DNA of 64,000 nucleotides from Paracoccaceae bacterium (GCA_011620265.1 WOZM01000242.1:16174-80173), one strand, 5' to 3'. Positions 50,076 to 61,440 are shown, counted from the first letter of the stretch. A program made the numbers and translations. The notes: a model not told the origin generated them from the sequence alone.

Positions 50076-51323
50076 TCAGATCAGGAATTCGGCCAAAGCC
50101 TCGTCTTCAGTGATGTCGCGATAGGAAAAGGCCGCGTCGTCGAGCTTGCGGGTCAGATCGGCGAAGTTTTCCGCCGCCCTCGTCTCGATCCCGATCAGCA
50201 CCGATCCGAAATTGCGCGCGGATTTCTTCAGGTATTCGAACCGGGCGATATCGTCGTCGGGGCCGAGCATCGACAGGAACTCGCGCAAGGCGCCCGGTCT
50301 TTGCGGCATCCGCAGGATGAAGTATTTCTTCAGACCGGCATAGCGCTGGGCGCGCTCCTTCACCTCCGGCAAGCGCTCGAAGTCGAAATTGCCGCCGGAG
50401 GTCACGCAGACGACCGTCCTGCCGCGAATGGTTTCGGCCAGTTCCGGCAGCACATCAATCGCGAGCGCCCCGGCGGGCTCCAGAACGATGCCCTCGACAT
50501 TCAGCATCTCGAGCATGGTGATGCAGACGCGGTCCTCGGGGGCCGCGAGGATGTGACCGGGCTTCAGCCCGCGCAGCCGCGCGAAGGGTTCCGCGCCGAC
50601 CCGCGCCACGGCGGCGCCGTCGACGAAACTGTTCACCCGCTTCAGGGTGACGGGCTCCCCGGCGGCGACGGCGGCGGCAAGGCTCGCCCCTCCGGCGGGC
50701 TCGACGAAGCGGAATTCGGTTTCGGGCGCGGCTTCGGCGAGGTAGCCGGTCACGCCCGCCGCCAGGCCGCCGCCGCCCACCGGCAGGATCACCAGATCGG
50801 GGGCCCTATCGAGCTGCTCGAGGATCTCGACGCCGACGCTCGCCTGACCTTCGATCACGTCCGGATCGTCGAAGGGCGACAGGAAGTGGGCGGCGGCCTC
50901 GGCGCAGAAGCGCTGCGCGGCCGCAAGCGTCTGGTCGAAATAGTCCCCGACGAGGCGGATATCGACACTATCCCCGCCAAAAACGCGGGTTTTGTCGATC
51001 TTCTGCTGCGGCGTCGTGACCGGCATGAAGATCGTCCCCTTCACCCCGAAATGCCGGCACGCATAGGCCATGCCCTGCGCATGGTTGCCCGCGCTGGCGC
51101 AGACGAAGTGACCGTGGGCCGGATCGGTGGCCAGCACCTTTCGCATCGCCGTGACGGCGCCGCGCAGCTTGTAGCTGCGCACCGGGGTGAGGTCTTCGCG
51201 CTTCAGCCAGATTTCCGCGCCATAACGCGCCGAAAGATGATCGTTCCGCTGGAGCGGCGTCGGCGGGAACAAGGCGCGCAGCGCTTCGGTCGCCCGACGC
51301 GCCGATTCTGCAAATCCGTTCAT
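50076..51323 (-). CDS. ilvA: Threonine ammonia-lyase
   Basis: From MNGFAESARRATEALRALFPPTPLQRND; LKREDLTPVRSYKLRGAVTAM; GGGGLAAGVTGYLAE; C-terminal ACT-like domain. Confidence 0.95.
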   Translation of the reverse strand: MNGFAESARRATEALRALFPPTPLQRNDHLSARYGAEIWLKREDLTPVRSYKLRGAVTAMRKVLATDPAHGHFVCASAGNHAQGMAYACRHFGVKGTIFMPVTTPQQKIDKTRVFGGDSVDIRLVGDYFDQTLAAAQRFCAEAAAHFLSPFDDPDVIEGQASVGVEILEQLDRAPDLVILPVGGGGLAAGVTGYLAEAAPETEFRFVEPAGGASLAAAVAAGEPVTLKRVNSFVDGAAVARVGAEPFARLRGLKPGHILAAPEDRVCITMLEMLNVEGIVLEPAGALAIDVLPELAETIRGRTVVCVTSGGNFDFERLPEVKERAQRYAGLKKYFILRMPQRPGALREFLSMLGPDDDIARFEYLKKSARNFGSVLIGIETRAAENFADLTRKLDDAAFSYRDITEDEALAEFLI

Positions 51324-51503
51324 TCCGCACCCTCCCGCATCTATCCGCGTCCTTGCGCCACGAACCTGGCCCGCTGTCAAGGAACGCGTCCGGCTCTCGC
51401 AGGCCGGATGCCGGCGGTCGCCTTACTTATGCCATCAAAATGCGCACAGATTGCTCCCGGATTTCTCGGCGCCCGACGGTGCGCCGTTTCGGAGGGATTT
51501 GAC

Positions 51504-52349
51504 ATGATGCGGAAAAGTACACTCGTTGCGGCCCTGGGTCTTTCGGCCCTGATCCTCGGTCCGCTCGCCCCGGTCGTGCCCGACCTGGGCTCGACCCCTG
51601 CCTTTGCGAAGAACGGCAACGGCGGCGGCAACGGCGGCGGTAACGGCGGCGGCAACGGCGGAGGCAACAAGGGCGGCCAGAAGGGCGGCAACGGGGCCGG
51701 CGCGGGGAAATCCGGCAAGTCCACCGGCGCTGCGAACGCTTCGGCTTCGGCGAAGAAATCGGACCTGCCCGACACGACCACGCCGCCGCCAAACGCACAC
51801 GGCAAGCTCGCATCGGAACTGAAGGGGTTGAATGCGGTCCACGCGAGCGCGACCGCCCTCGAGAATGCCAGCCCGAACAGCCAGGTCGGCCGGATCGCGA
51901 CCTACCGCGATGCCGCGCTCGAAACCATTTCCGCGGCCGACGCCCTCGATGCGGCGAGCGAGACGCTCGGCGCGGCGACCGACACGCTCGCGGCGAAGGA
52001 AGCGGAGCTTCAGGCGCTAGACGAGGCCTATGCCGGCCGCACCGCGGCAGAGATCGACGCGGAGATCGCGGCCCTCGATCCGTCCGCCGCCGACTACCAG
52101 CAGCAGGTCGACGCCCTGACCGAGGAGCGGCTCGGCGCCGAAAGCTACGAGACGGAGCGCGCGGCGCTCGAGGCCGAGGTCGCCGATGCGTCGGACGCCG
52201 TCACGGAGGCCGAAACCGGCCTGACCGACGCGGAGACGGCACTGACCGAGGCCGAGACGCTCGAGGAAGAGGCGCTGATGAGCGCGTCGAACGGGCGCGT
52301 CCTTTCGGAGCCGGCGCTCGACTACCTGCGCGGCGAACTCGGCCTCTGA
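51504..52349 (+). CDS. Exported low-complexity/coiled-coil protein of unknown function
   Basis: Signal peptide, Gly-Asn repeat (NGGGNGGGNGGGNGGGNKGG), then long Ala/Glu-rich helical region; ends YLRGELGL. Confidence 0.8.
   Translation: MMRKSTLVAALGLSALILGPLAPVVPDLGSTPAFAKNGNGGGNGGGNGGGNGGGNKGGQKGGNGAGAGKSGKSTGAANASASAKKSDLPDTTTPPPNAHGKLASELKGLNAVHASATALENASPNSQVGRIATYRDAALETISAADALDAASETLGAATDTLAAKEAELQALDEAYAGRTAAEIDAEIAALDPSAADYQQQVDALTEERLGAESYETERAALEAEVADASDAVTEAETGLTDAETALTEAETLEEEALMSASNGRVLSEPALDYLRGELGL
51613..51668 (+). repeat. 12-bp in-frame tandem repeat (aacggcggcggc-type), about 4.5 units
   Basis: aacggc ggcggc aacggc ggcggt aacggc ggcggc aacggc ggaggc aac read directly. Confidence 0.9.
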
Positions 52350-52473
52350 CCGGCATCCGGCGCGCGGGACCGACGACCGCGCGCCGAACCTGCCCGTCCC
52401 GAGGGCGCTGCTTGCCCTTGCCCCGAAACTCCGTTAATCGCGGCGCGATTGCCTCAGGCCGATGGAGTTTCCC

Positions 52474-53700
52474 ATGTCCGCCCCGAAGAAAGTCGTCCTC
52501 GCCTATTCCGGCGGCCTCGATACCTCGATCATCCTGAAATGGCTGCAGACCGAATATGGCTGCGAGGTCGTGACCTTCACCGCCGATCTCGGCCAGGGCG
52601 AGGAGCTGGAGCCGGCGCGCAAGAAGGCCGAGCTTCTCGGCATCAAGCCGGAGAACATCCATATCGAGGACGTGCGCGAGGAATTCGTGCGCGATTTCGT
52701 CTTTCCGATGTTCCGCGCGAATGCGCTTTACGAAGGGCTCTACCTCCTCGGCACCTCGATCGCACGGCCGCTGATCTCCAAGCGGCTGGTCGAGATCGCG
52801 GCGATGACCGGCGCCGATGCGGTCGCGCACGGGGCCACCGGAAAGGGCAACGATCAGGTGCGGTTCGAGCTTTCCGCCTATGCGCTCAATCCGCATATCC
52901 GGGTCATCGCGCCCTGGCGGGAATGGGATTTGACCAGCCGCACGCGGCTTTTGCAGTTCGCCGAGGAAAACCAGATCCCGATCGCCAAGGACAAGCGTGG
53001 CGAGGCGCCGTTCTCTGTGGACGCGAACCTCCTGCACACCTCGTCCGAGGGCAAGGTGCTGGAAGACCCCGGCAAGGAAGCGCCCGACTACGTCTATCAG
53101 CGCACCGTCCATCCCGAAGCCGCGCCCGATCAGCCCGAAATGGTTGAGATCACCTTCGAGAAGGGCGACGCCGTCGCGATCGACGGCGAGGCGATGTCGC
53201 CGGCCACGATCCTCACCCGGCTCAACGAGCTTGGCGGCAAGCATGGCGTCGGGCGGCTCGACCTTGTCGAGAACCGCTTCGTGGGCATGAAATCCCGGGG
53301 CGTCTACGAGACGCCGGGCGGCACGATCCTGCTGGAGGCCCATCGCGGGATCGAGCAGATCACGCTCGATGCCGGGGCCGGCCACCTCAAGGACAGCATC
53401 ATGCCGCGTTACGCGGAGCTGATCTATAACGGGTTCTGGTTCTCCCCCGAGCGGGAGATGCTGCAGGCCCTGATCGACAAGAGCCAGGAGCATGTGTCCG
53501 GCACCGTCCGGGTGAAGCTCTACAAGGGCTCGGCCCGCACCGTCGCGCGCTGGTCGGATCAGTCGCTCTATTCGGAGGCCCATGTCACCTTCGAGGAGGA
53601 TGCCGGCGCCTACGACCAGAAGGACGCCGAGGGTTTCATCCGTCTGAACGCGCTCCGCCTGAAGCTGATCGCGACGCGGAATGCGAGGGTGAAATCGTAA
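52474..53700 (+). CDS. argG: Argininosuccinate synthase
   Basis: [45 protein letters not shown]. Confidence 0.98.
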   Translation: MSAPKKVVLAYSGGLDTSIILKWLQTEYGCEVVTFTADLGQGEELEPARKKAELLGIKPENIHIEDVREEFVRDFVFPMFRANALYEGLYLLGTSIARPLISKRLVEIAAMTGADAVAHGATGKGNDQVRFELSAYALNPHIRVIAPWREWDLTSRTRLLQFAEENQIPIAKDKRGEAPFSVDANLLHTSSEGKVLEDPGKEAPDYVYQRTVHPEAAPDQPEMVEITFEKGDAVAIDGEAMSPATILTRLNELGGKHGVGRLDLVENRFVGMKSRGVYETPGGTILLEAHRGIEQITLDAGAGHLKDSIMPRYAELIYNGFWFSPEREMLQALIDKSQEHVSGTVRVKLYKGSARTVARWSDQSLYSEAHVTFEEDAGAYDQKDAEGFIRLNALRLKLIATRNARVKS

Positions 53701-53701
53701 C

Positions 53702-53986
53702 ATGCCGCTCGACAGCATTGCCGCCGATATCCGCCAGGTATTGGAAACGAAGCGCTTTTCCGGATCGCTCAAGTTCGATTGCGGCGATGCCGGGGTGATC
53801 GTGCTGGCCGACGGCACCGCCACGACCGAGGATCGGCCGACGGATTGCACGCTGACGATCTCTGAAGGGAATCTCGTGAAGCTGCTGAATGGCAAGCTGA
53901 ACCCGATGACCGGGGTGATGCTGGGCAAGCTGAAAGTCTCGGGCGATCTCGGCGTGGCGATGGGGCTTGCGAAACTCCTCGGCTGA
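53702..53986 (+). CDS. SCP2 sterol-binding domain protein
   Basis: 94 aa; SLKFDCGDAGVIVLADG...CTLTISEGNLVKLLNGKLNPMTGVMLGKLKVSGDLGVAMGLAKLL. Confidence 0.88.
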   Translation: MPLDSIAADIRQVLETKRFSGSLKFDCGDAGVIVLADGTATTEDRPTDCTLTISEGNLVKLLNGKLNPMTGVMLGKLKVSGDLGVAMGLAKLLG

Positions 53987-54075
53987 CACCTCACCCACGA
54001 TCGCGTGACATCACGACAAGATGAATTGCCCCCTGCGACGCTTCTCCGTTTGATCGCGCGAAACGGAGTGGAGCC

Positions 54076-54696
54076 ATGTTCAGACTTGTCCTTGCCTTCC
54101 TGATTCTTGCGGGCCCCGCGGCGGCGGCGACCAAAACCGCGATCCTTGCCGGCGGCTGTTTCTGGTGCGTGGAATCGGATTTCGAAATGGTGCCCGGCGT
54201 GAAATCGGTGATCTCGGGCTATACCGGCGGCAAGACCGAGAATCCGACCTACAAAGAGGTCAGCGCGGGCGGCACCGGGCATTACGAGGCGGTCAAGATC
54301 ACCTTCGACGACGCGAAAGTCAGCTATGACATGCTGCTCTATCTCTTCTTCCGCTCGGTCAATCCGACCGATGCGGGCGGGCAGTTCTGCGACCGGGGCG
54401 ACAGCTACCGCACCGCGATCTTCGTTGAGGACGCCGAACAGCAGCAGATCGCCGAGCAGGCGAAGAAAGAGGCGGCGCAGGCTTTGGGCAAGAAGATCGT
54501 GACGCCGATCCTGCCGGCTACCACCTTCTGGACGGCCGAGGACTATCATCAGGACTACTACAAGGGCAGCAGTATCGTCCTGACCCGCGCCGGACCCAAG
54601 AAGCAGTCGTCAGCCTACAAGTTCTACCGCAATGCCTGCGGCCGCGATCAGCGTGTGCGCGAATTGTGGGGCAATCAGGCCGCCTTCGCCCACTGA
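54076..54696 (+). CDS. msrA: Peptide-methionine (S)-S-oxide reductase, with signal peptide
   Basis: 206 aa; MFRLVLAFLILAGPAAAATKTAILAGGCFWCVESDFEMVPGVKSVISGYTGG. Confidence 0.94.
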   Translation: MFRLVLAFLILAGPAAAATKTAILAGGCFWCVESDFEMVPGVKSVISGYTGGKTENPTYKEVSAGGTGHYEAVKITFDDAKVSYDMLLYLFFRSVNPTDAGGQFCDRGDSYRTAIFVEDAEQQQIAEQAKKEAAQALGKKIVTPILPATTFWTAEDYHQDYYKGSSIVLTRAGPKKQSSAYKFYRNACGRDQRVRELWGNQAAFAH

Positions 54697-54709
54697 GGGC
54701 AGCCGGGCC

Positions 54710-56971
54710 TCATTGCCCGAGCCGGCAGGCTGCGATCACCGCCATGTTGAGGATGTCGTTGACGGTCGATCCGGTCGAGCAGATCTGGATCGGCCTGTCG
54801 ATGCCGGTGAGGATCGGCCCGATCACCGTGGCGCCAGCCATTTCCTGCATCAGCTTGACCGAGATCGAGGCCGAGTGCCGCGCCGGAACCACAAGGACGT
54901 TGGCCGGGCCGGTCAGCCGGCAGAACGGATAATGCGCCATCTGGGCGGGGTTGAGCGCCACGTCCACCGTCATCTCGCCGTCGTACTCGAAATCGACCCC
55001 GCGCGCATCGAGCACCTTCGGCGCCTGATGCATCTTGGTCGCGCGTTCCGACACCGGATAGCCGAAGGTCGAGAATGACAGGAACGCCACCCGCGGCTCG
55101 AGCCCGAGACCGCGCGCCACGCGGGCGCCGCTTTCGGCGATGTCGGCAAGATCCTCTTCATCCGGCCATTCATGCACCAGCGTGTCGCCGATGAAGACGA
55201 TCCGGCCCTTGTGCAGGACCGCGGTGATGCCGACCGCCCCATCCTCGGCCCGGGCGTCGAGGACATGGTTGATGAGGCGAAGCACATGCGCCGACTTCCG
55301 CGTCGCCCCGGTGACGAGCCCGTCGCCATGCCCATGCGCCAGCATCAGCGCCGAGAAGACATGCCGGTCGCGCGCCGCGAGCCGGTGGATGTCATGCGCG
55401 TCGAACCCCTGCCGCTGCAGCCGCGTATAGAGAAACTCCTTGTAGGCCGCGAGGTGCGGGGTCGTCGCGGCGTTGACGATCTCAAGCTCCTTCACCGCGT
55501 CGCCGAGCCCTTCGGTGGTGAGCTTTTCCTTCACGTCCTGTTCGCGCCCGACGACGAGCGCCTTGCCGAGCCCGGCGCGCTGGTAGGCGACGGCGGCGCG
55601 CAGCACGCGCGGGTCGTCGCCCTCGGCGAAGATCATCCGCGCCTGGGCCTGCCGCGCGCGGGCATGGATGCCCTGCAGGATCGAGGCGGTCGGGTCCATG
55701 CGGGACTTGAGGCTGAGCTCGTACGCCGTCATGTCGATGATCGGCCGGCGGGCAACGCCGGTCTTCATCCCCGCCTTCGCGACCGCGGGCGGGATCACGA
55801 AGATGAGCCGGGGATCGAACGGCGTCGGGATGATGTAGTCGCGCCCGAAAGAGAGCTTTCGCCCATAGGCCATCGCCACCTCGTCCGGCACATCCTCGCG
55901 CGCGAGCTTTGCCAGCGCCTCGGCGCAGGCGATCTTCATCTCGTCGTTGATCGCGCGGGCATGGATGTCGAGCGCCCCCCGGAAAAGATAGGGAAAGCCG
56001 AGGACGTTGTTGACCTGGTTCGGATAGTCCGAGCGGCCCGTCGCGACGATCGCGTCCTCACGCACCGCGTGCGCCTCTTCCGGCGTGATCTCGGGATCGG
56101 GATTCGCCATTGCGAAGATGACCGGGTTCTGCGCCATCGAAGCGACCATCTCCGGCGTTACCGCGCCCTTGGCCGAGACGCCGAGGAAGACATCGGCATC
56201 CTTCATCGCGTCGTCGAGGCTGCGGGCATCGGTCTTCACCGCATGGGCCGACTTCCACTGGTTCATGCCCTCGGTCCGGCCCTGCCAGATCACGCCCTTG
56301 GTGTCGCACATGATGCAGTTGTCGTGTCGCGCCCCCATCGCCTTCAGCAGTTCGAGACAGGCGATGCCGGCCGCGCCCGCCCCGTTGAGGACGATCTTGC
56401 AGTCGGCGAGCTTCTTGCCCGAAATCTCCAGCGCGTTGATGAGGCCGGCCGCGCAGATCACCGCCGTCCCATGCTGGTCGTCATGGAAGACCGGGATATC
56501 CATGATCTCCTTCAGCCGGCTTTCGATGATGAAGCACTCGGGCGCCTTGATGTCCTCGAGGTTGATGCCGCCGAAGGTCGGCCCCATCAGACTGACGGCC
56601 TTGATGATCTCGTCCGGGTCCTCGGTGTCGAGCTCGATGTCGATCGCGTTCACGTCGGCGAAGCGCTTGAAGAGGACGGCCTTCCCCTCCATCACCGGCT
56701 TCGACGCCAGCGCCCCGAGATTGCCCATGCCGAGGATCGCGGTGCCGTTCGAGATGACGGCGACCATGTTGCCCTTGGTCGTGTAGTCATAGGCGGTCTC
56801 GGGTGCGTCGGCGATGGCCTGGACCGGAACCGCAACGCCGGGGGAATAGGCCAGCGACAGGTCGCGCTGCGTCGCCATCGGTTTCGAGGCCACGATCTCG
56901 TACTTCCCCGGCACCGGGTTCAGGTGATAGGCGAGCGCCTCTTCCGGCGTGACGCGGTTCTTTGACGACAT
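54710..56971 (-). CDS. maeB: NADP-dependent malic enzyme with C-terminal phosphotransacetylase-like domain
   Basis: 753 aa; VFHDDQHGTAVICAAGLINAL; C-terminal PTA-like region. Confidence 0.95.
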   Translation of the reverse strand: MSSKNRVTPEEALAYHLNPVPGKYEIVASKPMATQRDLSLAYSPGVAVPVQAIADAPETAYDYTTKGNMVAVISNGTAILGMGNLGALASKPVMEGKAVLFKRFADVNAIDIELDTEDPDEIIKAVSLMGPTFGGINLEDIKAPECFIIESRLKEIMDIPVFHDDQHGTAVICAAGLINALEISGKKLADCKIVLNGAGAAGIACLELLKAMGARHDNCIMCDTKGVIWQGRTEGMNQWKSAHAVKTDARSLDDAMKDADVFLGVSAKGAVTPEMVASMAQNPVIFAMANPDPEITPEEAHAVREDAIVATGRSDYPNQVNNVLGFPYLFRGALDIHARAINDEMKIACAEALAKLAREDVPDEVAMAYGRKLSFGRDYIIPTPFDPRLIFVIPPAVAKAGMKTGVARRPIIDMTAYELSLKSRMDPTASILQGIHARARQAQARMIFAEGDDPRVLRAAVAYQRAGLGKALVVGREQDVKEKLTTEGLGDAVKELEIVNAATTPHLAAYKEFLYTRLQRQGFDAHDIHRLAARDRHVFSALMLAHGHGDGLVTGATRKSAHVLRLINHVLDARAEDGAVGITAVLHKGRIVFIGDTLVHEWPDEEDLADIAESGARVARGLGLEPRVAFLSFSTFGYPVSERATKMHQAPKVLDARGVDFEYDGEMTVDVALNPAQMAHYPFCRLTGPANVLVVPARHSASISVKLMQEMAGATVIGPILTGIDRPIQICSTGSTVNDILNMAVIAACRLGQ

Positions 56972-57087
56972 GGGGCCCTGGTCCTCCTCGAAGCCCCGCC
57001 GTCATAACGTCCCTTCGGGGTGGTCACAATCCAAAGGATTTGCCGCTTTTCCCCGGGGGGCCGGTTTTGTAGGGTCGCGCGGAAGTA

Positions 57088-59742
57088 TTGGGGGTGCCCG
57101 TGTCCGCCGACACCAACGTGACGCCGATGATGGCGCAGTATCTGGAGATCAAGGGGCGCTATCCGGACGCGCTCCTCTTCTACCGGATGGGCGATTTCTA
57201 CGAGATGTTCTTCGACGACGCCGAGGCGGCGGCTGCGGCGCTGGATATCGCGCTGACCAAACGCGGCCAGCATCTCGGCCAGGACATCCCGATGTGCGGT
57301 GTTCCGGTGCATTCGGCCGAGGGTTATCTCCTGGCGCTGATCCGAAAGGGGTTCCGCGTCGCCATCGCCGAACAGATGGAGGATCCCGCCGAGGCGAAGA
57401 AGCGCGGGTCGAAATCGGTCGTCGCACGGGACGTGGTGCGGCTGGTGACGCCGGGCACGCTGACCGAGGAATCGCTGCTTGAGGCGCGGCGGCACAACTT
57501 CCTCGCCGCCTGGGCCGAGGTCCGGGACGAAGCCGCGCTCGCCTGGGTCGATATCTCGACCGGCGAGTTCCGGGTGATCTCCTGCCCGCTGGTCCGGCTT
57601 GCCCCGGAACTCGCGCGGCTTTCCCCGCGCGAGGTGATCGTCAGCGAAGCGAAAGAGGCCGATTGCGCTGGAATCGTCTCTGATTCCGGTGCCGCGATGA
57701 CGCCCCTGTCGCGCGGCTCCTTCGACAGCGCGGGCGCTGAAAAGCGGCTCGCCGAGCTCTTCGACATTGCCACGCTCGACGGGTTCGGCGCCTTCGACCG
57801 GGCGGAACTGTCGGCGATGGGGGCGATCGTCGACTATCTCGACCTGACCCAGCGCGGCAAGCTGCCGCTCCTGCGTCCACCGGTGAAGGAAGCGCCCGGC
57901 GGGTCGATGCAGATCGACGCCTCGACGCGCCGCAATCTGGAGATCACCCAGGCGCTGTCCGGCGGGCGCGAGGGCTCGCTGATTGCGGCCATCGACCGGA
58001 CGGTGACGGCGGGCGGCGGGCGGCTTCTCGAACGTCGGCTCTCCGCACCGTCGCGCGATATCGGCGAGATCCGGTCGCGGCTGGAGGCGGTGCGCTTTCT
58101 CGCCGGCGAGGCGCGGTTGGCCGAGAACTTGCGCGCCGATCTGAGGAAGGCGCCCGACATGGACCGGGCCCTCTCGCGGCTTGCGCTCGACCGCGGCGGT
58201 CCGCGCGATCTCGCGGCGATCCGTGGCGGTCTGGCCGAGGCGGGCCGGATCGCGGAACGGCTCAAGGGCGACGTGCCCGCGCGGCTGGCCGATGCGGCGA
58301 CGGCGCTTGTCGGCCATGACGACCTCGTCGCCTATCTCGACGCCGCGCTCGTCGCCGAACCGCCGCTTCTCGCCCGCGACGGCGGCTTCATCGCGGCCGG
58401 ACACAACGCCGACCTCGACGAGGCGCGGCAATTGCGCGATGAGGGACGCAGCGTCATCGCCCGGATGCAGGCGGACTATGTCGCCAGGACCGGTGTCCAG
58501 AGCCTGAAGATCAAGCACAACAACGTCCTGGGATATTTCATCGAGACGACGGCGACCCATGCCGAAAGGATGCTCTCGGCGCCCCTTAACGAGACCTTCA
58601 TCCACCGCCAGACGACGGCCAGCCAGGTCCGCTTCACCACCGTGCCGCTCTCCGAGATGGAAACCAGGATCCTCAATGCCGGCAACCGGGCGCTCGAGAT
58701 CGAGAAGCGGCTCTATGATGGCCTGAAAGCGATGATTCTCGACGCCTCGGCGCTGATTTCCAATACCGCCCGGGCGCTTGCCGAGATCGACCTGACCGCC
58801 GCTTTCGCCGACCTCGCCCGAGGCGAGGACTGGTCGGAACCTCATGTCGACGACAGCCGCGCCTTCGAGATCGAGGGCGGCCGCCACCCCGTCGTCGAAC
58901 GCGCCCTGAAACGGACGGGCGAACCCTTCATCGCCAACGACTGCGCGCTGACTTCGGGCGATACGCCGGCGATCTGGCTGCTGACCGGTCCCAACATGGC
59001 CGGCAAGTCGACCTTCCTGCGCCAGAACGCGCTGATGGCACTTCTCGCGCAGTCGGGCAGCTTCGTGCCCGCGAAACGCGCCCATATCGGCCTCGTCAGC
59101 CAGCTCTTCAGCCGCGTGGGCGCGGCCGACGACCTCGCGCGCGGCCGCTCGACCTTCATGGTCGAGATGGTGGAAACCGCGGCGATCCTCAACCAGGCCG
59201 ATGACCGGGCGCTGGTGATTCTGGACGAGATCGGGCGCGGCACGGCGACCTATGACGGCCTCTCCATCGCCTGGGCGACGCTCGAACACCTGCACGACGT
59301 CAACCGGGCCCGCGCGCTCTTCGCCACGCATTACCACGAGATGACGGCACTGGCCGCGAAGCTCGACGGCGTCGAGAACGCGACCGTCGCGGTGAAGGAA
59401 TGGGAAGGCGAGGTGATCTTCCTGCACGAGGTGCGCAAGGGCGCCGCCGACCGCAGCTACGGGGTCCAGGTTGCCCGGCTCGCCGGCCTGCCCCCGGCCG
59501 TGGTCGAGCGGGCGAAGGTGGTTCTCGACGCGCTGGAAAAAGGCGAGCGCGAAGGCGGCACGCGCAAACATGCGCTGATTGACGACCTGCCACTCTTCAG
59601 CGCCGCTCCGGTCGCCCCGCCCCGACCCGCCAGAGGGCCGTCGCAGATCGAGGAACGGATCGCGGCCCTCCATCCCGACGAGATGACACCGCTCGAAGCC
59701 CTCGCGGCGCTCTACGACCTGAAGTCGATCTCCGCCGACTGA
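57088..59742 (+). CDS. mutS: DNA mismatch repair protein MutS
   Basis: 884 aa; [48 protein letters not shown]; start TTG 57088 or GTG 57100. Confidence 0.98.
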   Translation: MGVPVSADTNVTPMMAQYLEIKGRYPDALLFYRMGDFYEMFFDDAEAAAAALDIALTKRGQHLGQDIPMCGVPVHSAEGYLLALIRKGFRVAIAEQMEDPAEAKKRGSKSVVARDVVRLVTPGTLTEESLLEARRHNFLAAWAEVRDEAALAWVDISTGEFRVISCPLVRLAPELARLSPREVIVSEAKEADCAGIVSDSGAAMTPLSRGSFDSAGAEKRLAELFDIATLDGFGAFDRAELSAMGAIVDYLDLTQRGKLPLLRPPVKEAPGGSMQIDASTRRNLEITQALSGGREGSLIAAIDRTVTAGGGRLLERRLSAPSRDIGEIRSRLEAVRFLAGEARLAENLRADLRKAPDMDRALSRLALDRGGPRDLAAIRGGLAEAGRIAERLKGDVPARLADAATALVGHDDLVAYLDAALVAEPPLLARDGGFIAAGHNADLDEARQLRDEGRSVIARMQADYVARTGVQSLKIKHNNVLGYFIETTATHAERMLSAPLNETFIHRQTTASQVRFTTVPLSEMETRILNAGNRALEIEKRLYDGLKAMILDASALISNTARALAEIDLTAAFADLARGEDWSEPHVDDSRAFEIEGGRHPVVERALKRTGEPFIANDCALTSGDTPAIWLLTGPNMAGKSTFLRQNALMALLAQSGSFVPAKRAHIGLVSQLFSRVGAADDLARGRSTFMVEMVETAAILNQADDRALVILDEIGRGTATYDGLSIAWATLEHLHDVNRARALFATHYHEMTALAAKLDGVENATVAVKEWEGEVIFLHEVRKGAADRSYGVQVARLAGLPPAVVERAKVVLDALEKGEREGGTRKHALIDDLPLFSAAPVAPPRPARGPSQIEERIAALHPDEMTPLEALAALYDLKSISAD

Positions 59743-59783
59743 CGCCAGACCCTTTCATTGTGGTCCAAATACCTCACGGGGGT

Positions 59784-59804
59784 GCGGGGGTGTGAAACCC
59801 CCGC
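59784..59804. terminator. Hairpin between convergent mutS and grpE
   Basis: GCGGGGGT-GTGAA-ACCCCCGC, 8-bp arms. Confidence 0.6.
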
Positions 59805-59818
59805 TTCTAACGGTGAGG

Positions 59819-60367
59819 CTAAGATTTCGGCGTCGAACTCACGCCCACCTGCGCCGGCCGCAACAGCCGGTCGTGCAGCATGAAGCCCTCGGTCATCACC
59901 TGGATGATGTCGCCCGCCTTGGTACCGGGCAGCGGCGCTTCGAACATCGCCTGGTGAATCTGGGGGTCGAACGCCTCGCCCACTTCCGGCACGATCGGCT
60001 CCACCCCGTGTTTGCCAAGGACGGAGATCAGCTCCCGCATCGTCAGCTCGACGCCCTCGATCAGCGCCTTCGCGGCCTGGCGCTGCTCCTCGCCCGCCGC
60101 GTCGAGTGCGCGCTTGAGGTTGTCGTAGACCGGCAGCATGTCGCGGGCGAGCTTCGATCCGCCATATTGCTCCGCCTCGCGCCGGTCGCGCTCGCCGCGC
60201 TTGCGGATGTTTTCCGCATCCGCGAGGGCCCGCATGAAGCGGTCGCGAATCTCGTCCCGTTCGGCGCGGAGCGCCTCGATCTCGCTTGCCGTCGCGTCGG
60301 CCTCGAGCCCTTCGGGTCCGATCTGCGCCTGATCCTCGGCAATCTCGTCTTTCTTCATGTCACTCAT
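59819..60367 (-). CDS. grpE: Nucleotide exchange factor GrpE
   Basis: 182 aa; RFMRALADAENIRKRGERDRREAEQYGGSKLARDMLPVYDNLKRAL. Confidence 0.96.
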   Translation of the reverse strand: MSDMKKDEIAEDQAQIGPEGLEADATASEIEALRAERDEIRDRFMRALADAENIRKRGERDRREAEQYGGSKLARDMLPVYDNLKRALDAAGEEQRQAAKALIEGVELTMRELISVLGKHGVEPIVPEVGEAFDPQIHQAMFEAPLPGTKAGDIIQVMTEGFMLHDRLLRPAQVGVSSTPKS

Positions 60368-60372
60368 AGGTT

Positions 60373-61440
60373 CTATCCCTTGCGCTCTCCGGACAGCATC
60401 CGTCCGACGAGCTGCGCCGTGTAGTCGACGATCGGCACGATGCGCCCGTAATTCAGCCGCGTCGGACCGATCACGCCCACGGCGCCGATGATCTTGCGGT
60501 CAGCGTTCATATAGGGAGAGACCACCAGAGAGGAACCCGAAAGTGAGAATAACTTGTTCTCCGAGCCGATAAAAATGCGCACACCCTCGCCCGCCTCGGC
60601 AAGCTCGAGGAACTCGGCGATGTCGCGCTTGCGCTCGAGGTCGTCGAAGAGGCTGCGGATGCGGTCGAGGTCGGCCTCGTCGGTCTGGTCGATGAGGTTT
60701 GCGCGGCCCCGGACGATCAGCCGTTCATGGGATTCGCCGGGGTGTTCCCAGACTGCGAGGCCGCTTTCGACCAGCGCATTCGCGGCGCTGTCGAGCTCCT
60801 GCCGCCGGCGGGCGATCTCGTGGGTCATGTGGGCGCGCAGTTCGGAGAGCGTGCGCCCCTCGGCGAGCGCGTTGAGGAAGTTCGCCGCCTCGCGCATCGA
60901 CGACGACGTCTGGCCGGCGGGCGGCGTGAAGACCCGGTTCTCGACATGGCCGTCGCCGAAGACGAGAACGACGAGCGCGCGGTCCGGTGCCAGGCTGACG
61001 AATTCGATATGGCGGATCGGCGCCTCGTGTTTCGGGGTGAGCACGAGGCTCGCGCCGTGGGTGATCCCCGACAGCGCCTCGCCGATGCGGTCGAGCATCG
61101 TCGACAGGCCGGGCTCGTTGCCGCCGGCGGTGGCGTCGATCGCCTCGCGATCCCGCAGCGACAGGGTGGAGACCTCCATCAGCCCGTCGACGAACATCCG
61201 CAGGCCAAGCTGGGTCGGAATCCGCCCGGCAGAGGGATGCGGGCTGTCGAGAAGGCCGAGGAATTCGAGATCCTGCATGACGTTGCGGATCGTCGCGGCC
61301 GAGATCGTCTCGGTCATCGTCCGGGCGAGGGTCCGCGAGCCGACCGGCTCGCCGCTGTCGAGATAGCCTTCGACCACGCGGCGGAAAACCTCCCGCGAGC
61401 GGTCATTCATCTCGGACAGGATGTTGGTTCGATCGGCCAT
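60373..61440 (-). CDS. hrcA: Heat-inducible transcriptional repressor HrcA
   Basis: [41 protein letters not shown]...[31 protein letters not shown]. Confidence 0.96.
   Translation of the reverse strand: MADRTNILSEMNDRSREVFRRVVEGYLDSGEPVGSRTLARTMTETISAATIRNVMQDLEFLGLLDSPHPSAGRIPTQLGLRMFVDGLMEVSTLSLRDREAIDATAGGNEPGLSTMLDRIGEALSGITHGASLVLTPKHEAPIRHIEFVSLAPDRALVVLVFGDGHVENRVFTPPAGQTSSSMREAANFLNALAEGRTLSELRAHMTHEIARRRQELDSAANALVESGLAVWEHPGESHERLIVRGRANLIDQTDEADLDRIRSLFDDLERKRDIAEFLELAEAGEGVRIFIGSENKLFSLSGSSLVVSPYMNADRKIIGAVGVIGPTRLNYGRIVPIVDYTAQLVGRMLSGERKG

Noticed and set aside
56920-59673. 917-aa open frame antisense to mutS
   Set aside because: Antisense artefact; no recognisable motif, and mutS is unambiguous.
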